Part shown: in pieces, positions 9,332-17,337 of the stretch
Layout of the letters: each line of letters begins with the position of its first letter
Position numbering within the stretch: position 1 is the stretch's first letter
From: Rhizobium sp. P38BS-XIX
Lineage (GTDB): Bacteria; Pseudomonadota; Alphaproteobacteria; Rhizobiales; Rhizobiaceae
Direction: 5' to 3'
Assembly: GCF_012641435.1 (NCBI RefSeq)
Contig: NZ_JABAIJ010000002.1
Coordinates: forward strand, 186,001-250,000
DNA: 64,000 nucleotides
Program-made: the position numbers and the translations under genes
Notes under the pieces: generated by a model
Seen by the model: only the letters and a program-made list of their open reading frames with translations
Databases searched by the model: none
Told to the model about the DNA's origin: nothing

Positions 9332-10315
9332 TTACTTGTCGAGGACGGTGGGACGATATTCCGCAAAGAGGCCGGTATGCGGATACTTCGAAACGGTATC
9401 TGGGTTAACCAGCGCGGAGCCCGCGTCGACGAACTTCGGAACCGGCTTCTTGGCGGCAGCTTCCCGCGCGACCTGGATGGTGACGTCGCCGAGATACTGC
9501 GGGTCGTTCAGGGCCGTCGCAATGTATTGCCCATTCGGGCCCATGGCGCCAAGTGCTTCCGACAGGCCGTCGACGCCGGCGACGAAAACGTCGTTGCGGT
9601 TGTTTTCTTTCAAGACCTGGAGTGCGCCGAGCGCCATGTCGTCATTGTGAGCATAGACAACCTTTACGTCCGGGTTGGCCTGCAGGAGGTCCTGCATGGC
9701 AGTGACCGCGTTAGCGCGTATGTATTCGGCGTAGGGACCTTCGACGATCTTGGCGTCGCTTCCCTTGATTGCATCATGGAAGCCATCGCGACGGTCCATC
9801 ATGACGGCACCCCCGGCGTCGCCCTGGATCTCGATGATCTTTGCGCCCTTGACGCCGGCTTCTTTCAGCTTGGCGACGACGGCTTCGCCGACGAGCTTGC
9901 CCATGGCCTTGTTGTCGCGGCCGACATGGGCGACGACCTTGCCGCCGTTGACGGGCCGGTCGACCGTGATGACCGGGATGCCCGCTGCAGCGGCCGCGTC
10001 AAGCGAAGGTCCGACGGCATCGGGATTGACCGGATTGATAATCATGGCGTTCACGCCCTGGGTGATCAGGTCCTGGATATCATTGTTCTGCTTGGTCACG
10101 TCGCCATTTGCGTCAAGGAAGACCAGCGTATCGCCGGATGCCTTGGCTGCCGCCTCCGCGCCGTTCTTAAGTTGAACGTAGAATGGGGATTGCAGCGTGA
10201 CCTGGCTAAAGCCGATCTTCAGGTCCTTCGCCTCGGCCGACGCGGCCATCGAAATCAGGGCAAGAGCCGAAACGGCAGCCGAAAAACCGGCAGTGAGCTT
10301 GCGACGCGTATGCAT
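9332..10315 (-). CDS. Periplasmic sugar-binding protein of the ABC importer (RbsB type)
   Basis: Substrate-binding component of the importer and first gene of the operon. The 327-residue precursor has a Sec signal peptide (MHTRRKLTAGF, hydrophobic core, SAEA) with likely cleavage after residue 29. The mature protein is a periplasmic-binding-protein type 1 fold, with IGFSQVTLQSPFYVQL, LITQGVNAMIINPVN, the hinge region VITVDRPV, MMDRRDGF and YAHNDDMALGAL, all typical of the ribose, xylose and galactose group. The 96-bp gap to the dehydrogenase gene leaves room for differential expression of the binding protein. The ligand is unknown. Confidence 0.93.
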   Translation of the reverse strand: MHTRRKLTAGFSAAVSALALISMAASAEAKDLKIGFSQVTLQSPFYVQLKNGAEAAAKASGDTLVFLDANGDVTKQNNDIQDLITQGVNAMIINPVNPDAVGPSLDAAAAAGIPVITVDRPVNGGKVVAHVGRDNKAMGKLVGEAVVAKLKEAGVKGAKIIEIQGDAGGAVMMDRRDGFHDAIKGSDAKIVEGPYAEYIRANAVTAMQDLLQANPDVKVVYAHNDDMALGALQVLKENNRNDVFVAGVDGLSEALGAMGPNGQYIATALNDPQYLGDVTIQVAREAAAKKPVPKFVDAGSALVNPDTVSKYPHTGLFAEYRPTVLDK

Positions 10316-10369
10316 TGGAACCTCCCAAAGTGTTCGAAGACGGATTGCTCTCCCAGCAATCCAGCATTT

Positions 10370-10427
10370 GTGATATTAAATCACTTCCGCTGTTTTTAGC
10401 GAACCATAGGGTGGGTTTTTATGTCAA
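10370..10427 (-). promoter_or_regulatory. Operon promoter with 15-bp palindromic operator
   Basis: On the minus strand a perfect TTGACA lies at 10427-10422, with a poor -10 near 10400. A perfect palindrome, GTGAT-ATTAA-ATCAC, lies at 10370-10384, downstream of the promoter and 54 bp before the binding-protein ATG. Its place suggests a repressor site for the SorC-type regulator encoded in the operon. The palindrome is seen; its role is inferred. Confidence 0.55.
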
Positions 10428-10432
10428 TGATG

Positions 10433-10459
10433 ATTTGAACAATGGCGTAAGATTCAAAT
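10433..10459. repeat. Inverted repeat upstream of the operon promoter
   Basis: ATTTGAA at 10433-10439 and TTCAAAT at 10453-10459 are perfect 7-bp arms separated by 13 bases. They lie immediately upstream of the -35 hexamer, a position suited to an activator or a second regulator-binding site. Confidence 0.4.
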
Positions 10460-11050
10460 TAAATTATTGAAAATGCTGAACTATTTGTGACGAAAAGTAA
10501 CGCGTAAATTATTATGAACGTGATATTCGGGGATACCCAACGCCGCGACACCAAATGCATGGCAGCCGCAATTCCTGCATTTGCGGATTTCGCGTGAGAT
10601 ACAACACGGTATCGAGAGACCGGGGTCGTCCGCGACCGCCCGCAAATCTGGTGCGACCCGAAGATGAGACGGCGGCACCATCCATTGTCGACCTTGGCTT
10701 GCGTGTGCATGTAGATTGGCAGCAAGGATAGTGTCAAACACTCAGGGACGATCTCGCGATCCCATCGCCATCAAAAGAGCCGATCGGCAGATTCGACATG
10801 TCGATAGCGCAGACCATCTTCAGGGACACTCGCCCGACCCGCCGTTGGGAACACATCGGAAGCACCGATCGGTCGATGACCCTTCATTTCGAGAGAGCGA
10901 AGAGGCGATCGCTTTGTTCCTGAATTGCCGCGCCAGAAGCGAGCAAGAGCGTATCGACCGACGGTTTGCCTGCAATGAAGTCGCGACAAAGGGCTGCAGG
11001 CAACTGGGCAATTTCCCGATGCTCGTCCGAATGTGCTAGATCTGTGGAGT
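10460..11050. other. Intergenic stretch without a convincing gene
   Basis: Short frames are open on both strands here, but none has a good ribosome-binding site, protein-like composition or a recognisable motif. The one structured element is a perfect 8-bp inverted repeat, CAAATGCA at 10552-10559 and TGCATTTG at 10576-10583. Confidence 0.5.
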
Positions 11051-11088
11051 TGACAAAACAAAAGCCCGGCGCTTTGCGGCGTCGGGCC
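11050..11088 (-). terminator. Rho-independent terminator for the DUF1328 gene
   Basis: A 9-bp stem (11064-11072 with 11079-11087, one G-U pair) with a 6-base loop is followed on the minus strand by TTTTGTTTTG. It lies 27 bp after the stop of the DUF1328 gene. Confidence 0.75.
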
Positions 11089-11114
11089 ATGTCATCGAAT
11101 TGACTTGTGAAAAT

Positions 11115-11279
11115 TTATACCCGCCGCAACAGGCGGAGGACAAGCGATACCACGAAGAGTATCAAGAAGATGAAGAATAGAACCTGTGCGATCGAAGCAG
11201 AGGCGCCTGCGATCCCACCAAAGCCCAGGGCGCCGGCAATCAGCGCCACAACGAGGAATACCAAAGCATAGTAAAGCAT
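11115..11279 (-). CDS. DUF1328 small membrane protein (YtjA family)
   Basis: A 54-residue hydrophobic protein, [20 protein letters not shown] and onward, with a central GGIAGASA turn and a basic C-terminal RLLRRV. This matches the two-helix DUF1328/YtjA family, small inner-membrane proteins often induced by envelope or osmotic stress. The start has a strong Shine-Dalgarno (GGAGAG about 6 bases upstream). A GSR-type promoter lies 30-55 bp upstream and a terminator directly downstream, so it is a self-contained monocistronic unit. Confidence 0.9.
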   Translation of the reverse strand: MLYYALVFLVVALIAGALGFGGIAGASASIAQVLFFIFLILFVVSLVLRLLRRV

Positions 11280-11308
11280 TGCGCTCTCCTTTTGTCCGAT
11301 GTGCTGAT

Positions 11309-11334
11309 AACGGCAACCTGACCAAAATGGTTCC
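11309..11334 (-). promoter_or_regulatory. GSR (EcfG-type) promoter for DUF1328
   Basis: Minus strand: GGAAC at 11334-11330, a 17-base spacer, then CGTT at 11312-11309. This matches the alphaproteobacterial general-stress consensus and lies 30 bp before the DUF1328 start. Confidence 0.75.
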
Positions 11335-11370
11335 GCAAATCCTCACTTCAGCGAAAGGCGTCGAAATCAA

Positions 11371-11898
11371 TCAACCAAGTTGCAAATTGCCGCGGTAGAT
11401 AGGGTCGCCATCATGCGGCACTGGCGGCTCTGCGGCCTCCAGGTAGAATTTGGCCGGCGCTGTCAGAACAAACCAGAGGCTGGCGCCCAGCATAAACATC
11501 GCCCCTATCGGGTCGCTGATCTGCGAAAAGAATGGCAGGCAGCCCGCGGCGATCAACACCATCAGACGAAGCGTCCAGCGCGTGTCGCGATTGAAGATCG
11601 CCTGTGCCCTGAGCAGCTTGTATTCGCGAACGCCGTATGGGTGGCCTCCCTTGCGGAATGCAGCGAGGAGTTTCAAGCCGGATGGCAACGATAGCATGAT
11701 GATTGCTGCAACGCTCAACGCGAGCGCGTTGCCACTCAGGAGATGGCCGGTCGCAACAAACAGCGCGCCTAGAACAGCCAGATTCCAGACAGGTTCAAGA
11801 TGCTCAGGCGGTCTTCCTGTCCAGCTATGCCAAGCTCGCAGGCTTGCCGACGCTCCTTCCAGAAGCGGATGGTCGATGTGACGAGTGATCCAGTCCAT
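11371..11898 (-). CDS. Conserved membrane protein of unknown function
   Basis: Predicted inner-membrane protein of 175 residues. Hydrophobic segments lie at roughly residues 40-60, 62-80, 110-128 and 132-150, with a hydrophilic loop GGHPYGVREYKLLRAQAIFNR between the second and third. I do not recognise the family. ATG 11898 is preferred over a TTG two codons upstream because GGGAGAG lies about 11 bases before it. It is upstream of DUF1328 on the same strand, but the 91-bp gap contains a separate stress promoter, so the two are probably independent. Confidence 0.7.
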   Translation of the reverse strand: MDWITRHIDHPLLEGASASLRAWHSWTGRPPEHLEPVWNLAVLGALFVATGHLLSGNALALSVAAIIMLSLPSGLKLLAAFRKGGHPYGVREYKLLRAQAIFNRDTRWTLRLMVLIAAGCLPFFSQISDPIGAMFMLGASLWFVLTAPAKFYLEAAEPPVPHDGDPIYRGNLQLG

Positions 11899-11974
11899 GC
11901 CCAATCAGCTCTCCCAGTGATACGCGCACTCGATCACCATGCAAAATCGTCATCTTTGTGGCGAATGAATAGGC

Positions 11975-12700
11975 ATGTTAGAGATTGAGAATATTTTGAG
12001 ATCCCGGCTGCTGCAATGCTTCACCGTGGGGATGAGACGGCAGGATCTTGAGGCTGTGAGACGCCGCTTGTCTGTGGTAAGAGCACGCGAATATAATCGG
12101 ATAGCAAGTTTGAAGACCATAGCGATAGATTTCGAGACGGCGAACGAGCAGCGAGGCAGCGCCTGCTCCGTTGGCTTGGCGGGGATTGAGGGCACTCAGG
12201 TTGTGCGCGTCGAGGAGCGCTTGATCCGGCCCAAGGACATGCGGTTTTCCTCATTCAACATCGGCATTCATGGCATCCGACCCGAACACGTCGAGGACGC
12301 GCCCGAGTTCCCGGAAGTCATGGATGAGTTTGCCGATGATTTTCATGGCGCGACCATGATCGCCCACAACGCTGCCTTCGACTTCAGTGTGTGGCGATCT
12401 GCACTCGATGGCTATTGTCTGCGCTATCCGGACCTTTCCTACCTATGCTCCGTCAAAATGGCGCAGCGCGTCTGGCCGCAACTGATCTCGCACAAGCTGA
12501 ACGTGCTCACCCAGCATCTTGGCTTGAGTTTCACGCATCACAATGCGGCGGCCGATGCAGCCATGTGTGCCGAAGCTTCGATCGCGATCGCGCGCGATTT
12601 GAATCTCGAAAACATACTCTATATCCCCGAGCGGATTGGCGTGAAAATCGGTCGATTGTTTTCGGACGGCTATTCCCCTTGCAGCTGTTCTCGGAAATAG
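11975..12700 (+). CDS. DnaQ-like 3'-5' exonuclease (DEDDh family)
   Basis: Predicted 3'-5' exonuclease acting on DNA or RNA ends. The DEDDh signature is visible: Exo I in AIDFETANEQ near residue 50, Exo II in MIAHNAAFDFSVW near 128, and Exo III in HHNAAADAAMCAE near 187, giving the expected Asp, Glu, Asp, His and Asp metal-binding set. The domain begins at about residue 47. The N-terminal stretch looks unconserved, so ATG 12032 or later may be the true start. The protein lacks a polymerase or BRCT region, so it is a stand-alone exonuclease rather than the epsilon subunit. It stands alone on the plus strand. Confidence 0.85.
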   Translation: MLEIENILRSRLLQCFTVGMRRQDLEAVRRRLSVVRAREYNRIASLKTIAIDFETANEQRGSACSVGLAGIEGTQVVRVEERLIRPKDMRFSSFNIGIHGIRPEHVEDAPEFPEVMDEFADDFHGATMIAHNAAFDFSVWRSALDGYCLRYPDLSYLCSVKMAQRVWPQLISHKLNVLTQHLGLSFTHHNAAADAAMCAEASIAIARDLNLENILYIPERIGVKIGRLFSDGYSPCSCSRK

Positions 12701-12925
12701 CCTTACGCTGTTTTCAGTGCGGCAATTCGATGCTTCTTCAGCGCTGAGACAAGGGCCGACATTGGTGATGATCATCGAAGCGGCTGATAATTTACGAGAA
12801 TTCAGCATCGCATATCCCTGAAGGCTTAACAAATTCATTGGTTGTGTAAAATCAAAACGTTGATCGAGACGCTATTTCGCGCCGATGGTTCCAATCTCAT
12901 CAACAGCAACACGCAACATGCAAAT

Positions 12926-13534
12926 TCAGTCAAATTTCATCGTAGAATCTAGGGTCGCTACGAAGATACGGCGCAGCGTATCCCGTCGAAATTTGGTATC
13001 GTGGCAAGCAGGCCCGCTGATGCGCATCAATGCAAAGCCGATGATCCACGCTGCTACCATTGTCCCACGCTCCGCACCGTGCATGCCCCCGATTGCCTCG
13101 GTCAAAGGGCGCACGAAATCAGCATCTAGATATTGCGCCAGTATAGGGCCAGCGACTGGACTTCCAATCGAAGCGAGGAGGAGGCGCAATGGATCATAGC
13201 CACTACGCCAGGCAGAACCGTCCATCTCGGCCATGAGAATATCAGCTGCGTTCTGGGGCAGCCCTTCAACGCCGTCCTTCAGAAATTCCGCCGTCCCAAA
13301 CGCTTGGGCAGCGATCTCTTTGAAGAGACCTTCCTTCGAGCCAAAATAGCGGATCACAAGGGCTGCATCGACACCGGCATCACTGGCGATGTCGCGTACG
13401 CCTACGCCTTCATAAGTGCTTTGTGAGAAGCGGAGCTTGGCCGCGTCGAAAATGCGCGACCGCGATGCCTGTGCATCACGTGGAGACGTTTCTTGTTTGC
13501 GCTTGCGGGCGGCGGTCGTTGTTTGATCTGCCAT
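12926..13534 (-). CDS. TetR/AcrR family repressor, divergent from an SDR gene
   Basis: TetR-family transcriptional repressor, 202 residues. The N-terminal DNA-binding domain is clear: RIFDAAKLRFSQSTYEGV and VRDIASDAGVDAALVIRYFG at about residues 27-66, followed by SKEGLFKEI. The C-terminal ligand-binding half is typical in length. The gene diverges from the SDR gene at 13614 across a 79-bp gap that carries two copies of a 14-bp palindrome, so it very likely represses both itself and the SDR unit. The inducer is unknown. Confidence 0.9.
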   Translation of the reverse strand: MADQTTTAARKRKQETSPRDAQASRSRIFDAAKLRFSQSTYEGVGVRDIASDAGVDAALVIRYFGSKEGLFKEIAAQAFGTAEFLKDGVEGLPQNAADILMAEMDGSAWRSGYDPLRLLLASIGSPVAGPILAQYLDADFVRPLTEAIGGMHGAERGTMVAAWIIGFALMRISGPACHDTKFRRDTLRRIFVATLDSTMKFD

Positions 13535-13546
13535 CCCTGCACTTTA

Positions 13547-13598
13547 TCAACAACCGTTGACTCGCGCCAGTCATTGCGCATAAATCAACGATCGTTGA
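13547..13598. promoter_or_regulatory. Paired TetR operators between divergent genes
   Basis: The perfect palindrome TCAACGATCGTTGA is at 13585-13598, and a near copy, TCAACAACCGTTGA, is at 13547-13560, 38 bp centre to centre. They fill the gap between the TetR gene and the SDR gene and are the expected binding sites of that repressor. Confidence 0.75.
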
Positions 13599-13613
13599 AC
13601 TGAGGGCATTGCG

Positions 13614-14354
13614 ATGAGGTTGGCAGGGAAGGCGGCAGTGATAACTGGCGGCAGCAGCGGTATCGGTCTGGCAAGCGCGAGATTGCTTGTCAGCGAAGGA
13701 GCTAAAGTTGTGATCCTCGGTCGCAATCGTCTGCATCTAGAGGCCGCTGTTGCTAGCCTTGGCTCAGAAGCGAGCTGGCTGGCGGTCGATGTCACGCAGA
13801 CCGCGGCGGTCGCCGCGGCGATGAAACAGGCGGGAGAGCGCCTGGGCGGCATCGACATCCTCTTCGTCAACGCTGGCATGTCCGAGACGCCCGACTTCGC
13901 GGAGACAACGGAGGCGACCTACCACACGCTTATGGACACTAACGTAAAAGGCGCTGTCTTCAGCATCGTTCATGCGCTCCCTGCGCTGCGCGACGGCGCG
14001 TCGATCGTGCTGACTGGCTCGGTTGCTGGCCGCAAGGGATGGCCGGGTGACCCGCTCTACGCTGCCAGCAAGGGCGCAATCCGTAGCTTCGGGCGAGCGC
14101 TCGCGGTTAACGACGACATCGTTAGTCGCCACATCCGCGTCAACGTTGTCAGTCCAGGCGCGACCGATACACCGCTGACGAAAGCTGCGACCGCGAATCC
14201 GAACGTTCGCGACTTCGTGGCCGAAAAGGTACCCATGAAGCGATGGGGAAAGCCGAAGGAGATCGCGGAAGCGGTGCTATTCCTGGCGTCCGATGCGTCC
14301 TCGTACATCACGGGCGCCGAGATCACCGTCGATGGAGGGCTCGCCCATGCCTGA
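13614..14354 (+). CDS. Short-chain dehydrogenase/reductase (SDR)
   Basis: Classical SDR oxidoreductase, 246 residues. Cofactor motif TGGSSGIG lies near residue 12, NAG near 89, the catalytic serine in LTGSVAG near 138, and the YxxxK pair in YAASKGA near 149-153. The tail has the usual YITGAEITVDGG. Substrate not predictable. The start ATG 13614 follows GAGGGC. The gene is controlled with the divergent TetR gene through the operators at 13547-13598, and it overlaps the start of the truncated monooxygenase by 8 bp, which suggests the two were once co-transcribed. Confidence 0.9.
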   Translation: MRLAGKAAVITGGSSGIGLASARLLVSEGAKVVILGRNRLHLEAAVASLGSEASWLAVDVTQTAAVAAAMKQAGERLGGIDILFVNAGMSETPDFAETTEATYHTLMDTNVKGAVFSIVHALPALRDGASIVLTGSVAGRKGWPGDPLYAASKGAIRSFGRALAVNDDIVSRHIRVNVVSPGATDTPLTKAATANPNVRDFVAEKVPMKRWGKPKEIAEAVLFLASDASSYITGAEITVDGGLAHA

Positions 14355-14601
14355 CAACATTGACCTTGCGCCGTCTCACCTTCTGCATGGCAAGTCGGTT
14401 TTGATCGTCGGAGGCGGCCGTGCCGGCTTGACACTTGCCCGCCCGCTTGAAACCCAAGGTGTCACGGTCCGCGTGTTCGAGCGTGATGCCGGCCCAGGCG
14501 CGCGAACGCAGGGCGGTGGTCTTCCGCTTGCCGCTATCGGCGCTACTCGTAACGATAGTGCGACGCGCTTGGGCGCGTTTGTCGGCTCGTCGATCGCTTG
14601 A
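14347..14601 (+). pseudogene. Truncated FAD-dependent monooxygenase (TetX-like N-terminus)
   Basis: Only 84 codons remain of a protein that is normally about 370-400 residues. The remnant has the FAD-binding start SVLIVGGGRAGLTLARPLE, then VTVRVFERDAGPGARTQGGG. This resembles class A flavoprotein monooxygenases such as TetX, although the usual GGGPAG is GGGRAG. The frame then runs into unrelated sequence and stops at 14601. The next 130 bp encode nothing recognisable on the plus strand. It overlaps the upstream SDR stop, suggesting an original SDR-monooxygenase operon later cut by a deletion whose other end lies near the following TetR gene. Confidence 0.75.
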
Positions 14602-14735
14602 GCAAATCTTAATCTTCGTCGTGTCTGGTATTTTCACCTTGCTCAAAGGTGCAATAGCCTTGGTGTAGGGGAGCTCCACCAGAAGATCTCGACAGTCGTC
14701 AATAATTTCACCGCCCGGCAACGCACGCGCCGCAC

Positions 14736-15356
14736 TTAGCTTGTGATCGATCGGTGCGGCGAGGGAAGCGTCCCTGCGCTTGGCCAAGTCGAGAGCACAT
14801 GATCGGCGATCGGCTGCAGTGCGGATCTGGGCAGGCCGGCCTTTGCCTGGACGGCCATGCCGTGCGATACAGCCATGAGAAGGCCCGCAAGCATCGCGCA
14901 GTCGGCATCGGCCGCAAGGTCGCCGTCGGCACGCGCCCGCTCAAACCGCAATTTAAGCGCCTCCTGCGCATCGTTGCGCCTCTTGACCAGTTCGTCCCGA
15001 ATTCCAGCGACACTGTCCGAGCAGCCGACCGCGCCATTGACGGACATGCACCCCGGGCTCGCAGGATAGAAAGTGACCAGATTGACCGAGCCTTCAAGGA
15101 CATGCCTTGCCACCTCACGTGCGGTCGGCTGTTTCAAGGCCGTGCCCATAAAGGCTGTGTACTTGGTGTCGTAAAGATCAAGCGCCTTTAGGAACAAGGC
15201 CTCCTTGTTTCCGAACGCCGCGTAGAGGCCTGGCCGCACGACGCCCGTAGCCTTGGTCAGGTCGTCGAACGACGTGCCCTCGTAGCCCTTTTTCCAGAAG
15301 GCTCGGAGCGCTGCCTCCAAAGCCACGTCGAGTTCAAATTCGCGGTGACGGCCCAT
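14736..15356 (-). CDS. TetR/AcrR family repressor of the MFS operon
   Basis: TetR-family regulator, 206 residues. It starts MGRHREFELDVALEAALRAFWKKGYEGTSF, with the helix-turn-helix LTKATGVVRPGLYAAFGNKEALF at about 33-58, and has the PGCMSVNG segment seen in the AcrR/NemR-like subgroup. It diverges from the MFS gene at 15470 across 113 bp that include a promoter overlapped by an inverted repeat, so control of the MFS/SDR unit is the likely role. The inducer is unknown. Confidence 0.9.
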   Translation of the reverse strand: MGRHREFELDVALEAALRAFWKKGYEGTSFDDLTKATGVVRPGLYAAFGNKEALFLKALDLYDTKYTAFMGTALKQPTAREVARHVLEGSVNLVTFYPASPGCMSVNGAVGCSDSVAGIRDELVKRRNDAQEALKLRFERARADGDLAADADCAMLAGLLMAVSHGMAVQAKAGLPRSALQPIADHVLSTWPSAGTLPSPHRSITS

Positions 15357-15396
15357 CGTCTGCCCAATCTCATCCTTTTTGATACCAGTCGTTATA

Positions 15397-15430
15397 AAAC
15401 GCTTGACGGCGTTTGTCGAGATAGTATACC
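15397..15430 (+). promoter_or_regulatory. MFS operon promoter overlapped by an inverted repeat
   Basis: TTGACG at 15403-15408 and TATACC at 15425-15430 are 16 bases apart and point to the MFS gene. The inverted repeat AAACGC (15397-15402) and GCGTTT (15409-15414) straddles the -35, a good position for repression by the divergent TetR protein. Confidence 0.6.
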
Positions 15431-15469
15431 GCTTATTACCATAACGTACAGTATTGTATTGGAGGCCGC

Positions 15470-16693
15470 GTGAGCACCATTGCGGGAAGCGGACAGAACA
15501 CGGGCGACGCGAACGCCGCCGGCACGAGCTGGAAAGGTGTATGGTCTATCGCGGCCGGCACATTCTTACTGGTGGCAACCGAATTCCTGCCAATCGGCCT
15601 GTTGTCGCCGCTTGCAACGAATATGCGTGTTTCCGAAGGTTTGGCGGGCCTCTCTGTTACAGCGCCGGGCTTCATCGCGGCTTTCGCTGCACCTTTGCTT
15701 CTCATATTGGCTCGCGACGCCGACCGCCGGATCGTGGTCGTGGCGCTTACCGCAGCGATCGTGCTCTCCAACCTTATTAGCGCGGTTGCCCCAGGCTTCA
15801 CGATCTTCCTCATCGGCCGCCTCGTACTCGGCCTCGCGGTAGGTGGCCTCTGGTCATTCGCGGTCGCCGTTGGGCGACGGCTCGTGCCCCAAAACGCGGG
15901 CGCAAGGGCGACCTCGATCATTTCTGCCGGGATATCGGCCGGTACGGTCTTCGGGATGCCGGTCGGCGCGGTCGCAGGGGATTGGGCGGGATGGCGTATG
16001 GTCTTCGCGGCGAACGCCGTGCTTGGCGTGTTGGTTGTGATTGTCCAGCTTGTCTACCTGCCGCGACTACCCACTCATGCGCCAATCCACGTCGGCAAGC
16101 TGATCGAGTTTGCCAAAGTCAGAATGGCGCGCATTGGCCTCGTGGCCAGCGCCTGCGTGGCGGGCGGCCATTTCATTGCGTATACCTTCCTTGAGCCATA
16201 TCTGCGCGACACGCTTGGCTTGACACAGAGCGGCGTCGCGCTGGCGCTCGCAGGCTACGCGGTGACCGGAATCGCCGGGTCCTTCGCAGGCGAGCGCTTA
16301 GCTGTCCGAGATATCCGCACCGCCTTCATCATGACGGCCGCTGCAGTCGGGGTGATGGTAATCGCTGCAGCGATCGCGCACGACGCGTCTGCGATCGTGA
16401 TGGTCATGGTCTGGGGCTTTGCGTTCGGGGCCGTCCCGGTCTGCGTGCAGATGTGGATGTTCACGTCATCGCCTCAGCTCTACGAGGCCGGCTCTGCGCT
16501 CATGGTCAGCGCCTTCCAGATCGCGCTCGCGGCTGGCGCGGCGATCGGTGGCATCATGGTAGACTCATCGGGGATTGGCTCGGCCTTCCTCGCGGGTGGT
16601 GCAGTCTGCATCGCGGGCGCACTCATTCCGTTGGCTTTACGGTCAATCCCTGCACCGCCGGCCCCGTCATCCTCGTTAGGAGAACCCCAATGA
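15470..16693 (+). CDS. MFS efflux transporter (DHA1, AraJ-like)
   Basis: Proton-driven multidrug or sugar efflux carrier of the inner membrane, 407 residues with about 12 hydrophobic segments. Characteristic positions include LPIGLLSPLATNM, the loop LARDADRRIV between helices 2 and 3, and VLGLAVGGLWSFAVAVGRRLV with the GMPVGAVAGDWAGWR motif C region of antiporters near residue 165. GTG 15470 is chosen because GGAGG lies 5 bases upstream. Its stop overlaps the next start (ATGA). Control by the adjacent TetR gene suggests a role in exporting a toxic compound. Confidence 0.9.
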   Translation: MSTIAGSGQNTGDANAAGTSWKGVWSIAAGTFLLVATEFLPIGLLSPLATNMRVSEGLAGLSVTAPGFIAAFAAPLLLILARDADRRIVVVALTAAIVLSNLISAVAPGFTIFLIGRLVLGLAVGGLWSFAVAVGRRLVPQNAGARATSIISAGISAGTVFGMPVGAVAGDWAGWRMVFAANAVLGVLVVIVQLVYLPRLPTHAPIHVGKLIEFAKVRMARIGLVASACVAGGHFIAYTFLEPYLRDTLGLTQSGVALALAGYAVTGIAGSFAGERLAVRDIRTAFIMTAAAVGVMVIAAAIAHDASAIVMVMVWGFAFGAVPVCVQMWMFTSSPQLYEAGSALMVSAFQIALAAGAAIGGIMVDSSGIGSAFLAGGAVCIAGALIPLALRSIPAPPAPSSSLGEPQ

Positions 16694-17298
16694 AGATAGG
16701 TATCGTCGGCACGGGCCTCGTCGGCAAGACGCTCGCAACGAAGCTTGCAGAGGCGGGCCATGAGCTTTTGGTCGCGAACAGCCGGGGACCGGCTAGCGTA
16801 GCGGAGAGTGTCGGTCCGACCGTCACTGTGACAGCGGCCTCTGTGGCGGACGCCTTTGCCTGCGATGTCGCTTTCCTCGCGGTTCCCTGGATCAAGGTGC
16901 GCGATGTCTTAGCCACCAACATTCCCCGCGAAGGCGGCATTCTCGTCGACACGACAAATATTTTTCTGAGCTATCCGCCGAACGCGCGGATCGATGACCT
17001 CAAGGGCGACTCCGGCAGCGAGATCATCGCCCGGCTCGCGCCTAAGACCTTTGTCGTCAAAGCTTTCGGCACGCTCCCGTTCGCTACGATGTTTGCGCCG
17101 CACGCGGAAAACGTGAAGCGGGTGCTGTTCGTTGCCGGCGACGATAAGGCCGCTGTCTCGACAATCTCCGATCTAATCGCCGAGATCGGGCTTCAGCCAT
17201 TGGCCCTTGGCTCATTGGCCGTCGCCGGTCGGCAGATGGAGCTCGGCGGTCCGCTCTCCGCGCTGGAGCTGCTGGCTCCAGTGAAGCGGGAGGCATGA
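16690..17298 (+). CDS. NAD(P)-binding reductase-like protein (F420-dependent NADP reductase fold)
   Basis: Rossmann-fold protein, 202 residues. It begins with MKIGIVGTGLVGKTLATKLA, a canonical GxGxxG dinucleotide motif, followed by a 6-phosphogluconate-dehydrogenase-like core (VAFLAVPWIKVRDVL, ILVDTTN, VVKAFGTLPFATM). This layout matches NPDP-type reductases related to the F420-dependent NADP oxidoreductases and to NADPH-dependent Fe3+ or dinucleotide-binding proteins found beside MFS genes. It overlaps the MFS stop by 4 bp, so the two are translationally coupled. The reaction is unknown. Confidence 0.82.
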   Translation: MKIGIVGTGLVGKTLATKLAEAGHELLVANSRGPASVAESVGPTVTVTAASVADAFACDVAFLAVPWIKVRDVLATNIPREGGILVDTTNIFLSYPPNARIDDLKGDSGSEIIARLAPKTFVVKAFGTLPFATMFAPHAENVKRVLFVAGDDKAAVSTISDLIAEIGLQPLALGSLAVAGRQMELGGPLSALELLAPVKREA

Positions 17299-17337
17299 GC
17301 GCGGCTCCACTAACCCTTCAACCCCAGGAGCATTACC

